A stretch of DNA of 61,328 nucleotides from an uncultured Pseudomonadales bacterium (GCA_905182095.1 CAJJAQ010000014.1:1-61328), one strand, 5' to 3'; numbered from the stretch's first letter, positions 27,090-39,547 are shown. The notes: generated by a model not told the origin, from the sequence alone. Made by a program: numbers and translations.

Positions 27090-30000
27090 TCACTGATTAG
27101 CATCAATGTCCAACAACGGTCCTTGTTCCTTCGGCACTACATCCTGCTCTGGCGCATCTAAGTTGTCTTTGACATTTGCGGCTTTTTCAAACAAATCTGG
27201 CGATAGCCGTTCACCGGCTTCGGGCACAGCGTCAATAGACTGTCCCCAGAGGGTCAAAAACTTCACCTCTGGATCGTCTATGCTACCAGCCACTGAGAAT
27301 TTTGCGCTGCTCATACGCTGAATTGGCTTGCGCAAAATGCGCTCACCGATTGCCACGCCAATACCAGCAAGAGGATTAGCCAGCGCCACATAAGCGGCGT
27401 ACCAAGGCAAATTATCACTGACCGGCAGCGTCACGATCATTTCGTTATTCAAAGTCCCTTGCGCAAAGTCAACCATACCGCCCAATTCATACGTAGAAGA
27501 TGTACTTTTCACTATGAGGTTTTTGTTGAAAGACAATTGTTTGTTTTCTAATTGTATTTCCGCAGCCATACGACTAAAGCTTATACCCTCATCCACCACA
27601 TCTGAAAAATCTAGGTTGATACGTTTGGTGAGCGCAGAAACATTTAGCAAACTAACTAAGCGCAGACCATTTTGTCCCGCCTCCACATCTAAAAACCGGC
27701 CGTCTTTCGCAATGATAGCAATACCGCCTTCGCCGTCGACAATATTCAAATTCGCCGGCGACCCGGGCCAAGAAATATTACCTGAGAGTCGTGCAAACCC
27801 TGTTTCAACAACGGCAATGTAACCCCAGGCTGGCAGCGTGGTGATCAAGTTATCCAAATCCGCTGCCCCTGAAAAAGAGGTTCTATTACTGTCTAAATCC
27901 CAAAAGGCAACGCTGTCTTTTATATGCACTCCTTTAATGTCAATGGAGCGGATATCGAAGCGAATACCAGCGGCTTGAGGTTCGATATTAACTTCCCAAG
28001 CACCGAAAGATTCATCGCCCAGATGTAGTGAACCTACCCTCACATTTGCACGAGGAAGTGCCTTACCGATCTCTACCGGCATCGAATCTACGCGGGTAAC
28101 ACCATCCTCGGCAAACTGACTAACTTGAGGAAGGCGCAGAAAAGACAGATCGATATCAATAATTTCTGCATCGGAGAGATCTACACGACCGATAATGTCA
28201 TCGGACTTTAAAACAAAGCTTAGTTCTTCAGCAATATCCTGCCCGTTGAGCGTAACGTCGTCGAAAACAAAGTCTGCAACCACCAACTCACCTACGTTAA
28301 GGTCTTGGATTTGCCAATCGAATGGTAGAACTACCGCCGCTTCACCGTCCTCAGTAATCCAATCTGCAATATCTAAACGTGGTAACTGGCCAACAATTTT
28401 TAATCCTTTTGCTGCCAACTCAGGCATTGGCGGCGTGGCGGAAATGCCGACACCACCAGAAATTTTTCCACTCAAAGGGTTGCCCTGTTCTGTCGGCGGC
28501 ACCAGTAACCAACCTTGAGTACTCTTAAACTGCCAATCTAACTGTTGAGCTTCAGGCAAAAATTTTAAGTTAAATTCGCTTTGTTCAGCGACTTCCTGAG
28601 GTTTGCCAAATTCTGCAGGCAAATTCACATGCATTCCCAACAGGTCCGTGTTCACAGCTAAGTTCGATACACCGCCATTCATAGACAGATTCAGCAGCGA
28701 AGAAAATTCTGCATCACCCTGCAATACCCCTGGTGCATCTATGCCCAGCAACTGGGTGATTTTTGCCGCATCGATCTGTCCATCAACACTGATCTTTAAC
28801 CACTGCTCATCACTATCTGAAGTGATTACTGCCGGTTGGTCAAACATTGACGCTTTCAGCTGGCCATGAAAATGATGAGGAAGAGTAAAACTCGCCGCAC
28901 CTTGGATATCCTCAACGGATATTTTATAGCTAGGCATATCTAGAGAAACGCCAGACACCTGCAAACTCAGATTAGCCAACAACCCCGTTGGTGAAAGATC
29001 TGCTATTGCCGTGGTGCCGGTGGGTTCGGCGTTAACTGGCGTTAACGCTTGGACTAGAGGAACCTCTATGTGGGCTACAGTCGCAACAAAACCTTCGCCG
29101 TAAACCCGCCAATCATCTTCAACGAAAAGCATATGCTCCTGTAACGGCGAAGAGCGGATGAAATCTAGTATTGCTTGAGCAGTCGGTTCGGCGGAAAAGT
29201 CTACGGCAATAACACCGGCTCTATCGATCTTGGCTGTTGCTTGAGTAAAATCAATACCCAACGATTGTCCCTCAAGATTTTCTAATAGCGTTTCTTGCCC
29301 CAATACTTTGAGGTGCCCTCGAGCGTTAGAAATCTTTGGCCAACCCTGAAGGTAACGGACTTGAACCGAACTGAAATCACCCAGCAACTCGAATCTTCGG
29401 TCAAACTTACGCTCGGGCAAAACATGAATTTGACTTTGAAGAGCCAATTCAACATTGTCAAACCGGCCTTTTTCTGGGGCGGTTTTCAACCAATTATAAA
29501 GACCAGGGCTGAGCTTATAGGGTACATAACTTTGCCCGTGATCCAGCCCCGCCGTGTCCACCTGTACCGTTGCCGCCACTCTCTGCTCGTACTTAGCTTG
29601 AGGCCTAGTGGTCGCAAATTCACCGGTAATTGTCGAGTCGCCTCTCACGGCGACAATATTTTCACCCCGTAACGCCACATACCCGGGCCGAATAATCAGC
29701 GAAAGTTCACCCTCGGCGCTATCCAATTGCCACTCATCTTTAAATAGATCAGGAAAAAGCATGGTCATATCTTCGCCATGGACCATTAAACCTATGTTGC
29801 GCGAATCACCCCAAATTTGCCCACCCGCGTTATTCAATGCCGGAACTCCACGATAACCGTGGAATTGGACGTTCTCCACTGCAAATGCATACCCAAAAGC
29901 TAATTTGGAGTCGGCAAACAGATGAAGGTTTTTAGCGACACCCGATGCGCTGAGCGCACTGAGCCATTCTGACAAGGGTTGGGATGGTTGCGTAGTGCCT

Positions 30001-31076
30001 ATCAGGAAATCACTTACTTCACCAATATCTTGCTGTTCGGACCAGAGCTGCACAGCCGGTGAATTAGCCAAATTGATGAAAGGATCGTTACCTCTGCTGG
30101 GGTCTAAACGAAGAAGAAAGTCTGACAATTCAATCGACTTAGATGCATTGAACAAAGTAATTTTCGACACAGCGCCAATAAGGTGGCGATCCAGACTCTG
30201 CAGTCGCAAACCAAAATCTATACCAACGTCTGCGCTTAGCAGGAGCGAGTCAGATGCAACAATACGAACATTAGTTTGGCCAGTAGTTTGAATACCGTCT
30301 AATGTTTTCAGGTAGCCGTTACTCAGGGACAACAGAAAATCGCTGTCTGCAATTATTCCCCGAGGGACAGTCAAACTACCGCCAACGAAGTATTCTTCGG
30401 AATAACCTGGGGCAAAAGCTCCAGGGTTCTTTTGCAGATAACCAACTGTGAGCGACTGCAGATCAGTACCCGAAAGAGCTTGGTCTAGAATCACTTTGTC
30501 CGCAAAAGCGATATCAACTAAAACTATGCGCTCAGCGCTCGTATTAACTAGATCTAAACCCAACAAATAGGTCTGACTAGCAGCGCCTACCGGCGTGAGA
30601 TGCACTTCTATATCACCAAATATGCGACCGCCCCGCCTAGCGATTTTCTCTAGGTCAAACGGAAGTTCTGCATTGCCCTGATCGCGCAGGCGCCAACCTA
30701 ATGCCGTTTGATCCACATATAGATGAAATTGATCCCAATGAAGAACAGCGGGTACCCAAGCACCCTCAATTAGACTAGCAAAAAAATCAATTTCTAATTC
30801 TAGGGCTTCAATCTGGCCCGCGCCAAATTTTAGTTTAGCAATCTCGACAATTGGATTGAGGCCCCGCCATGAAGCTGTGAGACCGACAACTTTCACGTTA
30901 AGAGGTGCAAGGGTCGCATTAACTCGAGGAGTGAGGCCGGAAACAAAACTGACGCTAATCCTGCCGAAACTTTGAGTTAGCGCTAGGATCACCACCATTG
31001 TAGTCATGGCCAAAAGAACAGGGCGAATGAGGAATTTGTGTAACAAGTTCGCTATGTTGGGTTTAACTAAATTCAT
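27090..31076 (-). CDS. yhdP: AsmA-like envelope phospholipid-transport protein YhdP
   Basis: YhdP is a giant inner-membrane-anchored periplasmic protein of the AsmA-like group; in E. coli it supports phospholipid transport to the outer membrane with TamB and YdbH. The 1328-aa product has an N-terminal membrane helix (FLIRPVLLAMTTMVVILAL), a long repeat-rich beta-groove body, and a C-terminal region VSLLNVSALTKRINLDFSDV...ANPLAGIGVAIGERIL typical of the family. The identity also rests on its position between rng and tldD. The absence of local mla genes makes it a notable lipid-transport candidate here. Confidence 0.92.
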   Translation of the reverse strand: MNLVKPNIANLLHKFLIRPVLLAMTTMVVILALTQSFGRISVSFVSGLTPRVNATLAPLNVKVVGLTASWRGLNPIVEIAKLKFGAGQIEALELEIDFFASLIEGAWVPAVLHWDQFHLYVDQTALGWRLRDQGNAELPFDLEKIARRGGRIFGDIEVHLTPVGAASQTYLLGLDLVNTSAERIVLVDIAFADKVILDQALSGTDLQSLTVGYLQKNPGAFAPGYSEEYFVGGSLTVPRGIIADSDFLLSLSNGYLKTLDGIQTTGQTNVRIVASDSLLLSADVGIDFGLRLQSLDRHLIGAVSKITLFNASKSIELSDFLLRLDPSRGNDPFINLANSPAVQLWSEQQDIGEVSDFLIGTTQPSQPLSEWLSALSASGVAKNLHLFADSKLAFGYAFAVENVQFHGYRGVPALNNAGGQIWGDSRNIGLMVHGEDMTMLFPDLFKDEWQLDSAEGELSLIIRPGYVALRGENIVAVRGDSTITGEFATTRPQAKYEQRVAATVQVDTAGLDHGQSYVPYKLSPGLYNWLKTAPEKGRFDNVELALQSQIHVLPERKFDRRFELLGDFSSVQVRYLQGWPKISNARGHLKVLGQETLLENLEGQSLGIDFTQATAKIDRAGVIAVDFSAEPTAQAILDFIRSSPLQEHMLFVEDDWRVYGEGFVATVAHIEVPLVQALTPVNAEPTGTTAIADLSPTGLLANLSLQVSGVSLDMPSYKISVEDIQGAASFTLPHHFHGQLKASMFDQPAVITSDSDEQWLKISVDGQIDAAKITQLLGIDAPGVLQGDAEFSSLLNLSMNGGVSNLAVNTDLLGMHVNLPAEFGKPQEVAEQSEFNLKFLPEAQQLDWQFKSTQGWLLVPPTEQGNPLSGKISGGVGISATPPMPELAAKGLKIVGQLPRLDIADWITEDGEAAVVLPFDWQIQDLNVGELVVADFVFDDVTLNGQDIAEELSFVLKSDDIIGRVDLSDAEIIDIDLSFLRLPQVSQFAEDGVTRVDSMPVEIGKALPRANVRVGSLHLGDESFGAWEVNIEPQAAGIRFDIRSIDIKGVHIKDSVAFWDLDSNRTSFSGAADLDNLITTLPAWGYIAVVETGFARLSGNISWPGSPANLNIVDGEGGIAIIAKDGRFLDVEAGQNGLRLVSLLNVSALTKRINLDFSDVVDEGISFSRMAAEIQLENKQLSFNKNLIVKSTSSTYELGGMVDFAQGTLNNEMIVTLPVSDNLPWYAAYVALANPLAGIGVAIGERILRKPIQRMSSAKFSVAGSIDDPEVKFLTLWGQSIDAVPEAGERLSPDLFEKAANVKDNLDAPEQDVVPKEQGPLLDIDANQ

Positions 31077-31087
31077 AAAGAATTTGA

Positions 31088-32608
31088 TTAGCTGCCTCGA
31101 CGCAGCGAGTCATCGGAAAATCTAATAGCAAAATGCCCGACAGCAAAAGCTGGATCGTTTTGTAACGTAATTGAACACTTGAGGGTCGCAGAAAGTTGCG
31201 CCAGAAATTTAGCATCCTCATCTAGAAACCGCTCAATGACCGCTTCGGTAGCAATGACAGTGTACTCGCCGGCGCCCTTGCCAGGCGCATCACTCAGCGA
31301 GTATTGGGCAAAAATTTCACGCAAAATTTCCATGCAAGTAGACTCAGCGGATACAACACTGCCTGATCCAGAACAATTGTCACAGGGCACACAAACCGTT
31401 TGCTCTAAGCTCTTACGCGTTCGCTTTCGACTCATTAGCACCAGACCAAGCTGGGAAAATTCATCACAAAAAGTTTTGCATGGATCCATCGCCAATCCTT
31501 CTTTTAAGGCCTGCAAAACTTGCTGTCGATGCTTCGATTCGAGCATATCGATAAAATCGATAACAATTATGCCACCCAAATTGCGCAAACGAAGCTGCCG
31601 CGGAATACTTTGAGCAGCTTCTAAATTTGTTCTAAACACTGTTTCTTCTAGGTCTGCACCGCCAACAAATCCACTAGTGTTAACATCAATGCTGACCAAA
31701 GCTTCGGTTTGCTCAATAACTAACGAGCCACCATTCGGCAAGCGCACTGTCGGTTCAAGAGCTCGGGTAATTTCACCGTCCACAGCATAACGTTGAAAAA
31801 TCGGAATTTGATCTTGGTAGGAAAATAGACGCGACAAGTACTCTGGCGCATATGTTTGCATGTACTCACGAATCTGTTGCAGTGTTGCCGCATCATCCAC
31901 AGCAATACGCTCGGTTGTGTTACCAACCAAGTCACGAATCAATCGATTTTCCACCGGCAGCTCTGCGTATACGATATTCGGCGGGTTGAGTTTTTTTAAG
32001 TCGCCCTGGATCGTCGACCAAATACGCTGCAACAAGGCAAAATCTTCCAGCAACACATGATCTTCAGCGCCGTCACTGAGTGTTCTGGCGATCACACCAA
32101 TTCCGGCCTTATCCACCAACGGACCAAGCACGCGATAAAGGCGGGTTCGCTCACTCTCATCCTCTATACGCTGCGATATCCCAACATGCTTCTCATATGG
32201 CGTTAACACCAAAAACTTCGCTGCAATGGCGATACGCGTGGTAAGTCGCGGGCCTTTTTGGCCCAATGGGTCTTTGCTCACTTGGACGAGAATATTCTGC
32301 CCATCGTGTAAAAGGCTGCGAATATTTGGCTTAGATTTCGTCGACACTGCACTAGCCGGGGCAGTAGCAGATAGCAACAACGAGGACTGAATGTCTGACG
32401 CATGCAGAAATCCAGGCCGCTCAAGGCCAATATCTACAAAAGCTGCCTGCATACCAGGAACAATGCGTACTACTTTGCCAAGATATATATTCCCCGTAGC
32501 ACTGTAGCCATTGGAGCGCGCCATATGAATTTCTTGTAACGCGCCGTTGGCAATCAAAGCTACTCGTGTCTCAAAAGAGCTGACGTTAATGAGCAGTTCT
32601 TCAGACAT
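31088..32608 (-). CDS. rng: Ribonuclease G
   Basis: RNase G is an endonuclease that matures the 16S rRNA 5' end and cleaves some mRNAs. The 506-aa protein has the S1 domain (GNIYLGKVVRIVPGMQAAFVD, about 37-57), the RNase H-like core, the catalytic acidic motif IVIDFIDML and the zinc-link CVPCDNC. There is no RNase E-type C-terminal scaffold. I start at MSEELLINVS, which overlaps the end of maf by eight bases, rather than the longer track ORF. Confidence 0.95.
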   Translation of the reverse strand: MSEELLINVSSFETRVALIANGALQEIHMARSNGYSATGNIYLGKVVRIVPGMQAAFVDIGLERPGFLHASDIQSSLLLSATAPASAVSTKSKPNIRSLLHDGQNILVQVSKDPLGQKGPRLTTRIAIAAKFLVLTPYEKHVGISQRIEDESERTRLYRVLGPLVDKAGIGVIARTLSDGAEDHVLLEDFALLQRIWSTIQGDLKKLNPPNIVYAELPVENRLIRDLVGNTTERIAVDDAATLQQIREYMQTYAPEYLSRLFSYQDQIPIFQRYAVDGEITRALEPTVRLPNGGSLVIEQTEALVSIDVNTSGFVGGADLEETVFRTNLEAAQSIPRQLRLRNLGGIIVIDFIDMLESKHRQQVLQALKEGLAMDPCKTFCDEFSQLGLVLMSRKRTRKSLEQTVCVPCDNCSGSGSVVSAESTCMEILREIFAQYSLSDAPGKGAGEYTVIATEAVIERFLDEDAKFLAQLSATLKCSITLQNDPAFAVGHFAIRFSDDSLRRGS

Positions 32609-33197
32609 TGGCGCGCATCGCCCAAGTATCGATGCCGAAACTTTGCAGTAAAACCTCTGTTTCAAATACAGGCAGCCCAACTATCGCCGTATAGCTGCCC
32701 GCTATTTTTTCACAGAACACCGCACCTAAGCCTTGAATACCGTAGCCACCCGCTTTGTCTTTGGCTTCGCCAGAGCGCCAGTAAGCTTGGGCTTCCTCTA
32801 GACTGATTGCGCGAAATGAAACATCACTGGTAACAACAACCGACTCAAAGTGCAGACCATCATAAAGGGCTACCCCGGTCATTACCTGATGAGTTTGCTC
32901 AGAAAGGCAACGCAACATCCAAATACCCTCGGCAGCGCTATCGGGTTTCCCCAACAATTTTCCATCATGAACGACTATGGTATCGGCGCCCAAAGAGACA
33001 AAACCTTCAGCCCACCCAGCTTTAGATTTAGACAACGCCAGACGCTCAACATAGGCGTCAGGAGCCTCGTTTTGCATAGGGGTTTCGTCGACCTGCGGGT
33101 GACTAATGGAAAACTCAAGACCAATTTGCTTGAGCAGATCTGCGCGACGCGGAGAACTTGAAGAGAGCACTAATTGCTTAGCCGGGTAGTCAGCCAC
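32601..33197 (-). CDS. maf: Maf-family nucleotide pyrophosphatase (YhdE-type)
   Basis: Maf proteins hydrolyse non-canonical or damaged nucleoside triphosphates; the YhdE subfamily prefers dTTP/UTP and influences septation. The 198-aa product has SSSPRRADLLKQIG at the N-terminus, LGADTIVV (Asp ligand) around residue 68 and the AGGYGIQGLGAVF motif around 148. It is embedded in the mreD-maf-rng operon with overlaps on both sides. Confidence 0.94.
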   Translation of the reverse strand: MADYPAKQLVLSSSSPRRADLLKQIGLEFSISHPQVDETPMQNEAPDAYVERLALSKSKAGWAEGFVSLGADTIVVHDGKLLGKPDSAAEGIWMLRCLSEQTHQVMTGVALYDGLHFESVVVTSDVSFRAISLEEAQAYWRSGEAKDKAGGYGIQGLGAVFCEKIAGSYTAIVGLPVFETEVLLQSFGIDTWAMRANV

Positions 33198-33754
33198 TAG
33201 TTATATCCCGGACCTATAAGCCGTAATAATACTCGACTCAAAATAGGCCATAAGAGGGCACTGGAAATCGCCCTTGTCAGCGGTAAAATATCCCAAGGTT
33301 GATCGGCAACAAAAAACATAACAAAAGCGCGGAACACTTCTGCCAAAAAGACAATTAGAAAAATCATCATCGCTTGCTGCACCATTGAATGCATCTGATG
33401 GCGTTGGTGAAAACGCCACACAAAGAAAGTTATTGAAGCAAAAATGGCGCCATTAACACCAAAAGGCTCATTCAAAACGACATCTGCAAAAAGGCCAAAA
33501 ATCCAGCTGAAAATAATGCCACGACGATAAGTCGTTTGATCATCTGACTGCCGAGGCGCACCAAAGAGTAAGGCAAAAAACAAACCTCTTCGAGACGGCA
33601 ACTGTTGTGCCCAAAAAAAGCAAATTAGCAAAATCCACTGCGGGCGGATGTACGTGAGCCACACATTCGGCTCACCTGGCAGTCGCGCAACAGCCAACAC
33701 AAAACTCAGCAGTACACTTAAAGTCAGCACGATGCCTAAGCCGGGAGAATTCAT
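33197..33754 (-). CDS. mreD: Rod shape-determining protein MreD
   Basis: MreD is a polytopic membrane component of the elongasome, linking MreC/MreB to RodA-PBP2. The 185-aa protein is very hydrophobic, with about six predicted membrane helices and the FGLFADVVLNEPFGVNG segment typical of MreD. It overlaps mreC by four bases and maf by one. Confidence 0.93.
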   Translation of the reverse strand: MNSPGLGIVLTLSVLLSFVLAVARLPGEPNVWLTYIRPQWILLICFFWAQQLPSRRGLFFALLFGAPRQSDDQTTYRRGIIFSWIFGLFADVVLNEPFGVNGAIFASITFFVWRFHQRHQMHSMVQQAMMIFLIVFLAEVFRAFVMFFVADQPWDILPLTRAISSALLWPILSRVLLRLIGPGYN

Positions 33755-34680
33755 TTAACTGACGCCTCCCTCGTATCAACATTAGTGTTGCTCTCGGCCA
33801 CGGCCTTATTGCTTTGCAGATCAGGCATTATAACTAACACGTGACCTGTGCTTTTAAGTCGGGCACTAGGACTAAGTTCAACTTGGGCATAGGTTAGGCC
33901 AGAGCCATTAGACACGGAGTAAACTTTCCCTACAGGGTAACCGTCTGGAAACCTGCCGCCAAAGCCCGAAGTTTCGATTAAATCACCAACAACAACATCT
34001 GTAGATATGGGAACATTTTCTAACAACAGCGTTTCTTCTTCGCCGGTACCACCAGCTATAAGTCGAGTACCCGTACGATTTATCCGGGCAGGCACAGCGT
34101 GGTCGCGATCAATCAACAGGAGCACGCGACTTGAATATTTACCCACACTGACTACCTGCCCAAACAGACCCTGAGCATCTACTACGCCCAATCCATCGAC
34201 AATGCCATCGACGCTACCTTTATCGATGAAGACTTGGCGCGAATAAGGGTTCGGCACTGAGCCAATAATTTCTGCGATAACCGCGTTACCCGGCAGCTTT
34301 TTACGCGACCCGAGCAAATCGCGTAGTCGATTATTCTCTGATTTCAAGGCGGTGTAGCGTTGGAGTTGCAGCGATTGAATTGCCAACATTTCTTTCATCT
34401 GTTGGTTTTGCTCTTGCAATAATGACCGGTCAGAAGCCAGATCTTGGACATTGTCTGTGGCTAAGTAGGGTATTTCAGCCAAATAGTAAATAAAGGCCGC
34501 GGGAGTGGAAAGAGTTGCCCTTGCTGCTTTCAAAGAATGCTTAACAGAAAAAGATGCAGAGTCTTGTGTCTCGAAAGATTGTTTCCAAAAAGCGTCTAGA
34601 TAAATCAGAGCGAAAGACAGCGCAAGCAGGCTTAGTAGAATGAAGCCGGCACCGGACTGTTTAGCAAACAGAGTCTTAAT
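33751..34680 (-). CDS. mreC: Rod shape-determining protein MreC, apparently started at ATT
   Basis: MreC is a bitopic periplasmic elongasome protein that activates PBP2/RodA. The track ORF begins at TTG 34533 and lacks the membrane anchor. The same frame stays open upstream and encodes KTLFAKQSGAGF plus a hydrophobic helix (ILLSLLALSFALIYLD), exactly what MreC N-termini contain. No ATG, GTG or TTG exists between the upstream stop and this segment. ATT at 34680 lies 9 nt after AAGAGGG, an ideal Shine-Dalgarno, so I take ATT as start (309 aa). CTG nine bases later is the alternative. The coiled coil (about 70-110) and beta-rich C-terminal domain follow. Confidence 0.85.
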   Translation of the reverse strand: MKTLFAKQSGAGFILLSLLALSFALIYLDAFWKQSFETQDSASFSVKHSLKAARATLSTPAAFIYYLAEIPYLATDNVQDLASDRSLLQEQNQQMKEMLAIQSLQLQRYTALKSENNRLRDLLGSRKKLPGNAVIAEIIGSVPNPYSRQVFIDKGSVDGIVDGLGVVDAQGLFGQVVSVGKYSSRVLLLIDRDHAVPARINRTGTRLIAGGTGEEETLLLENVPISTDVVVGDLIETSGFGGRFPDGYPVGKVYSVSNGSGLTYAQVELSPSARLKSTGHVLVIMPDLQSNKAVAESNTNVDTREASVK

Positions 34681-34977
34681 TTTCGAGATCCCTCTTAATA
34701 AGGCTTATGCAACTGTCTCTGGCATTTTTCATGACTTTGGCTATGTGTTTGTCGTTGTTTTTTAGTCAACGCTTTAGTCAACTTCTGGAGCAATGCTTGT
34801 GTCTAGGCTAGTGCCAAGATTTTTCCGTGTCTTTGCTTCCGCTTTTGCTCAGACCCACGAACCCGCCTAATCGAAACATTGATTTATAAGGCGCCCTTTT
34901 TTGCACCTGCCACTGCGAAGCATTTCAATGCCCTGGACGTTATCAACTACGAGATAGATGGTATTTTTCGAACAACG

Positions 34978-36347
<1,370 letters not shown>

Positions 36348-36644
36348 ATGACAGATCAAGACAAAACACAAATCAATATAACGCACCTTGCGCGCTTAGC
36401 CAGATTAGCCATACCGGCATCCAGTCACGCCAGCACTGCCGAAGATTTAGACAACATCATTGCCATGATAGACGCAATGCAAAGTGTCGATACCGAAGGT
36501 GTAGAGCCTCTTTCTCACCCACTAGATTCTAAGCAGTTACTACGCGCAGATGTGGTTTCAGAATCTGTCTCGCGAGAAGCCTTCCAGAACAATGCTCCAA
36601 AAACTGAAGACGGCTACTACTTAGTGCCTCGGGTGGTAGATTAA
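36348..36644 (+). CDS. gatC: Asp/Glu-tRNA amidotransferase subunit C
   Basis: GatC is the belt-like stabilising subunit of GatCAB, which amidates Glu-tRNA(Gln) or Asp-tRNA(Asn). The 98-aa product has ITHLARLARLAIPAS and VEPLSHPLDSKQLLRADVVSE. I choose ATG 36348. The track start (GTG 36333) adds five residues and neither has a strong Shine-Dalgarno. It lies 3 bp before gatA. Confidence 0.93.
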   Translation: MTDQDKTQINITHLARLARLAIPASSHASTAEDLDNIIAMIDAMQSVDTEGVEPLSHPLDSKQLLRADVVSESVSREAFQNNAPKTEDGYYLVPRVVD

Positions 36645-36647
36645 ATC

Positions 36648-38114
36648 GTGACTATAGAAAAATTTGCCTCTTTAAGAGACATGAGTGCTGGATTAGAAGC
36701 CGGCGAATATACCAGTGTAGAACTCACTAACGCTCACCTAGACGATATCGAGCAAAGAAATGCCGAGAGCAATTGCTTTATTACAATAGCCCGCGAGCAT
36801 GCGCTGGCTCAGGCAAAAGCTGCCGATGCACAAAGGGCCAAGGGGGATACAACACCTCTCACGGGCATTCCTATCGCCCATAAAGATATTTTTTGTACCG
36901 AAGGTCTTTTGACCACCTGCGGATCAAAAATGCTGAGTAACTTTCACGCACCTTACAATTCAACCATGGTTGAACGACTTAACGCCGCTGGCATAGTCAC
37001 TGTTGGTAAAACCAATATGGACGAATTCGCCATGGGTTCGTCCAATGAAAATAGCTTTTTTGGTGCAGTCACCAACCCATGGGATCGAACCCGGGTACCT
37101 GGCGGGTCATCCGGCGGGTCTGCTGCTGCGGTAGCCGATGGACTAGTTGCTTGTGCGACCGGTACGGATACTGGCGGCTCTATTCGCCAACCCGCAGCTT
37201 TCTGCGGCATTACTGGACTAAAGCCCACCTACGGACGGATTTCTCGATATGGCATGATTGCTTTCGCTTCAAGCCTCGACCAAGCAGGGCCGATGACAAG
37301 AACCGCAGAAGATGCCGGGCTTATGTTGAGCTATATGTCTGGCTTTGACCCGCGAGATTCTACCAGCGCTAACCGCGAAGACGAATGGTTAAGGGCTATT
37401 GCCCACAACGGCATACCCAAGTTAGATCGACCTCTGACCATAGGCCTACCCAAGGAGTACTTTGCCGATTTAGCCAATGCACAAGTCATCGAGGCGGCCC
37501 AAGCAGAGCTAGCAAAAAACGGCCACACCTTTAAAGAAGTCAGCCTACCGCATACTCAAGCGGCGATACCCACCTACTACGTATTAGCATCAGCAGAGGC
37601 TTCAACAAACTTGTCTCGCTACGATGGCGTACGTTATGGCCACCGCTGTGAAAACCCTACTTCGTTGCAGGATCTCTACGAGCGCTCAAGAAGTGAAGGT
37701 TTTGGCGAAGAAGTTAAACGCAGAATTTTGACCGGCACCTATACGCTTTCGGTAGGCTATTTCGATGCCTACTACATTAAAGCACAGAAAATTCGCAGAT
37801 TGATCTCCGAAGATTTCAACAAAGTATTTGAAGAAGTAGATTTGCTGATGACCCCAACCAGCCCAACGCCGGCATTTGCACTAAACGAGCACGCCAAAGA
37901 CCCGGTAGCAATGTATCAGCAAGATCTATACACGGTGCCTACTAGCTTGGCGGGGCTGCCAGCTTTATCAATGCCTTGTGGGTTTGTAGATAATTTGCCC
38001 GTTGGTCTGCAACTTATTGGCCCGGCTTTTCGTGAGGATACGATCCTCTCTGTAGCTGCACAATTCCAACAGATTACCGATTGGCATCAACGCCACCCAG
38101 GAGAAAAAGCGTGA
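36648..38114 (+). CDS. gatA: Asp/Glu-tRNA amidotransferase subunit A (amidase)
   Basis: GatA releases ammonia from glutamine for GatB. The 488-aa protein has the amidase signature: catalytic Lys in [14 protein letters not shown], then [18 protein letters not shown] with the cis-Ser, and [17 protein letters not shown] with the Ser nucleophile. The start is GTG. It overlaps gatB by four bases. Confidence 0.97.
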   Translation: MTIEKFASLRDMSAGLEAGEYTSVELTNAHLDDIEQRNAESNCFITIAREHALAQAKAADAQRAKGDTTPLTGIPIAHKDIFCTEGLLTTCGSKMLSNFHAPYNSTMVERLNAAGIVTVGKTNMDEFAMGSSNENSFFGAVTNPWDRTRVPGGSSGGSAAAVADGLVACATGTDTGGSIRQPAAFCGITGLKPTYGRISRYGMIAFASSLDQAGPMTRTAEDAGLMLSYMSGFDPRDSTSANREDEWLRAIAHNGIPKLDRPLTIGLPKEYFADLANAQVIEAAQAELAKNGHTFKEVSLPHTQAAIPTYYVLASAEASTNLSRYDGVRYGHRCENPTSLQDLYERSRSEGFGEEVKRRILTGTYTLSVGYFDAYYIKAQKIRRLISEDFNKVFEEVDLLMTPTSPTPAFALNEHAKDPVAMYQQDLYTVPTSLAGLPALSMPCGFVDNLPVGLQLIGPAFREDTILSVAAQFQQITDWHQRHPGEKA

Positions 38115-39547
38115 ATTGGGAAAGCGTCATTGGACTAGAAATACATGTTCAGCTAGCCACTAATAGCAAAATTTTTTCTGGCGCCAGCACCAGTTATGGC
38201 GCCGAGCCTAATGCCCAAGCCTGCGCTGTAGATTTAGGTTTACCCGGGGTATTGCCAGTACTCAACGAGCGCGCAATTGAAATGGCCATAAAATTTGGTT
38301 TAGCCATTGGAGCGAAAATTAATCTACATTCTGTTTTTGACAGAAAAAATTATTTTTACCCTGACCTGCCAAAGGGCTATCAGATCAGCCAGTTCGAGAC
38401 GCCAATTGTTGGCGAAGGCTCTATTGTTATTGCCCTAGAAGACGGCGAAGAACGCACAGTTGGCATTACCCGGGCACACCTCGAAGAAGATGCAGGCAAA
38501 TCCATTCATGATTTGTTTCCCGAACAAACGGGCATCGACCTAAACCGCACCGGCACACCGCTATTAGAAATTGTTTCTGAGCCGGATATCCGTACGTCGA
38601 AACAAGCCTCCGCCTACTTCCGTCAGATGCACACCTTAGTCCGCTATCTGCAAATTTGTGACGGCAACTTGGCCGAAGGCAGTATGCGCTGCGATGCCAA
38701 TGTTTCTGTACGCCCTTACGGACAGGAAGAGTTTGGTGAACGCACAGAAATCAAAAACATTAATTCCTTTCGCTTTGTCGAACGCGCTATCGATTATGAG
38801 ATTGGCCGACAGATCGATGTCTTAGAAAGCGGCGGCATTATTGAAAGAGAAACCCGCCTGTTTGATCCAGACAAAGATGAAACCCGCTCAATGCGTAGCA
38901 AGGAATTCAGCGAGGATTACCGCTACTTTCCCGACCCTGATTTGCTGCCACTAACATTCAGCCAAGACCTAGTGGACAAAATCGCTCTAACACTGCCCGA
39001 GTTGCCTGATGCAAAACGCCTACGCTATATCGAGGCGTTAGGTCTTTCTGAATACGACGCTCGAGGCCTAAGTAGTGATTTAGATCGTTCTGAATACTTC
39101 GAATTAGTGGTTAACGCCTGTAACAACGCCAAGCAAGCCACCAATTGGATTATGGGGGATCTGTCTGCGTATCTAAATCGGAACAATTTGGATATCAGTG
39201 CTAGCCCAGTTTCAGCCGCCCAGCTAGCCGCACTCATTGCACGCCTGGACGACCAAACACTGTCTTCGAAAACCGCCAAAGCATTGTTTGATGGACTGTG
39301 GAATAAGGCAGATGCTAATCAGGACGTTGATGCGCTAATAGAGGAAATGAATCTGGCCCAGGTCAGTGATGACGGAGAACTCACCGGCATTATCGAAAAA
39401 CTCATTAATGATAATCCCTCGCAATTTGCAGAGTTGCGTAGCGGAAAAGAAAAAATGCTCGGTTTTTTCGTCGGCCAGGTTATGAAACTGACTCAAGGCA
39501 AAGCCAACCCACAGCAGGTCAACGAAATCATCAAAGCTAAGCTATAG
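38111..39547 (+). CDS. gatB: Asp/Glu-tRNA amidotransferase subunit B
   Basis: GatB activates the tRNA-bound Glu/Asp with ATP and performs the amidation. I start at GTG 38111 ([15 protein letters not shown]), preceded by AGGAG and overlapping the gatA stop; the track ORF is longer. The 478-aa protein has the [20 protein letters not shown]-like and [11 protein letters not shown] motifs and the C-terminal YqeY-like tail ([22 protein letters not shown]). A 10-bp inverted repeat flanks its stop. Confidence 0.97.
   Translation: MNWESVIGLEIHVQLATNSKIFSGASTSYGAEPNAQACAVDLGLPGVLPVLNERAIEMAIKFGLAIGAKINLHSVFDRKNYFYPDLPKGYQISQFETPIVGEGSIVIALEDGEERTVGITRAHLEEDAGKSIHDLFPEQTGIDLNRTGTPLLEIVSEPDIRTSKQASAYFRQMHTLVRYLQICDGNLAEGSMRCDANVSVRPYGQEEFGERTEIKNINSFRFVERAIDYEIGRQIDVLESGGIIERETRLFDPDKDETRSMRSKEFSEDYRYFPDPDLLPLTFSQDLVDKIALTLPELPDAKRLRYIEALGLSEYDARGLSSDLDRSEYFELVVNACNNAKQATNWIMGDLSAYLNRNNLDISASPVSAAQLAALIARLDDQTLSSKTAKALFDGLWNKADANQDVDALIEEMNLAQVSDDGELTGIIEKLINDNPSQFAELRSGKEKMLGFFVGQVMKLTQGKANPQQVNEIIKAKL

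Noticed and set aside
34533-34680. MreC truncated and lacking its membrane anchor
   Set aside because: The anchor is encoded in frame upstream; only the start codon is non-canonical.
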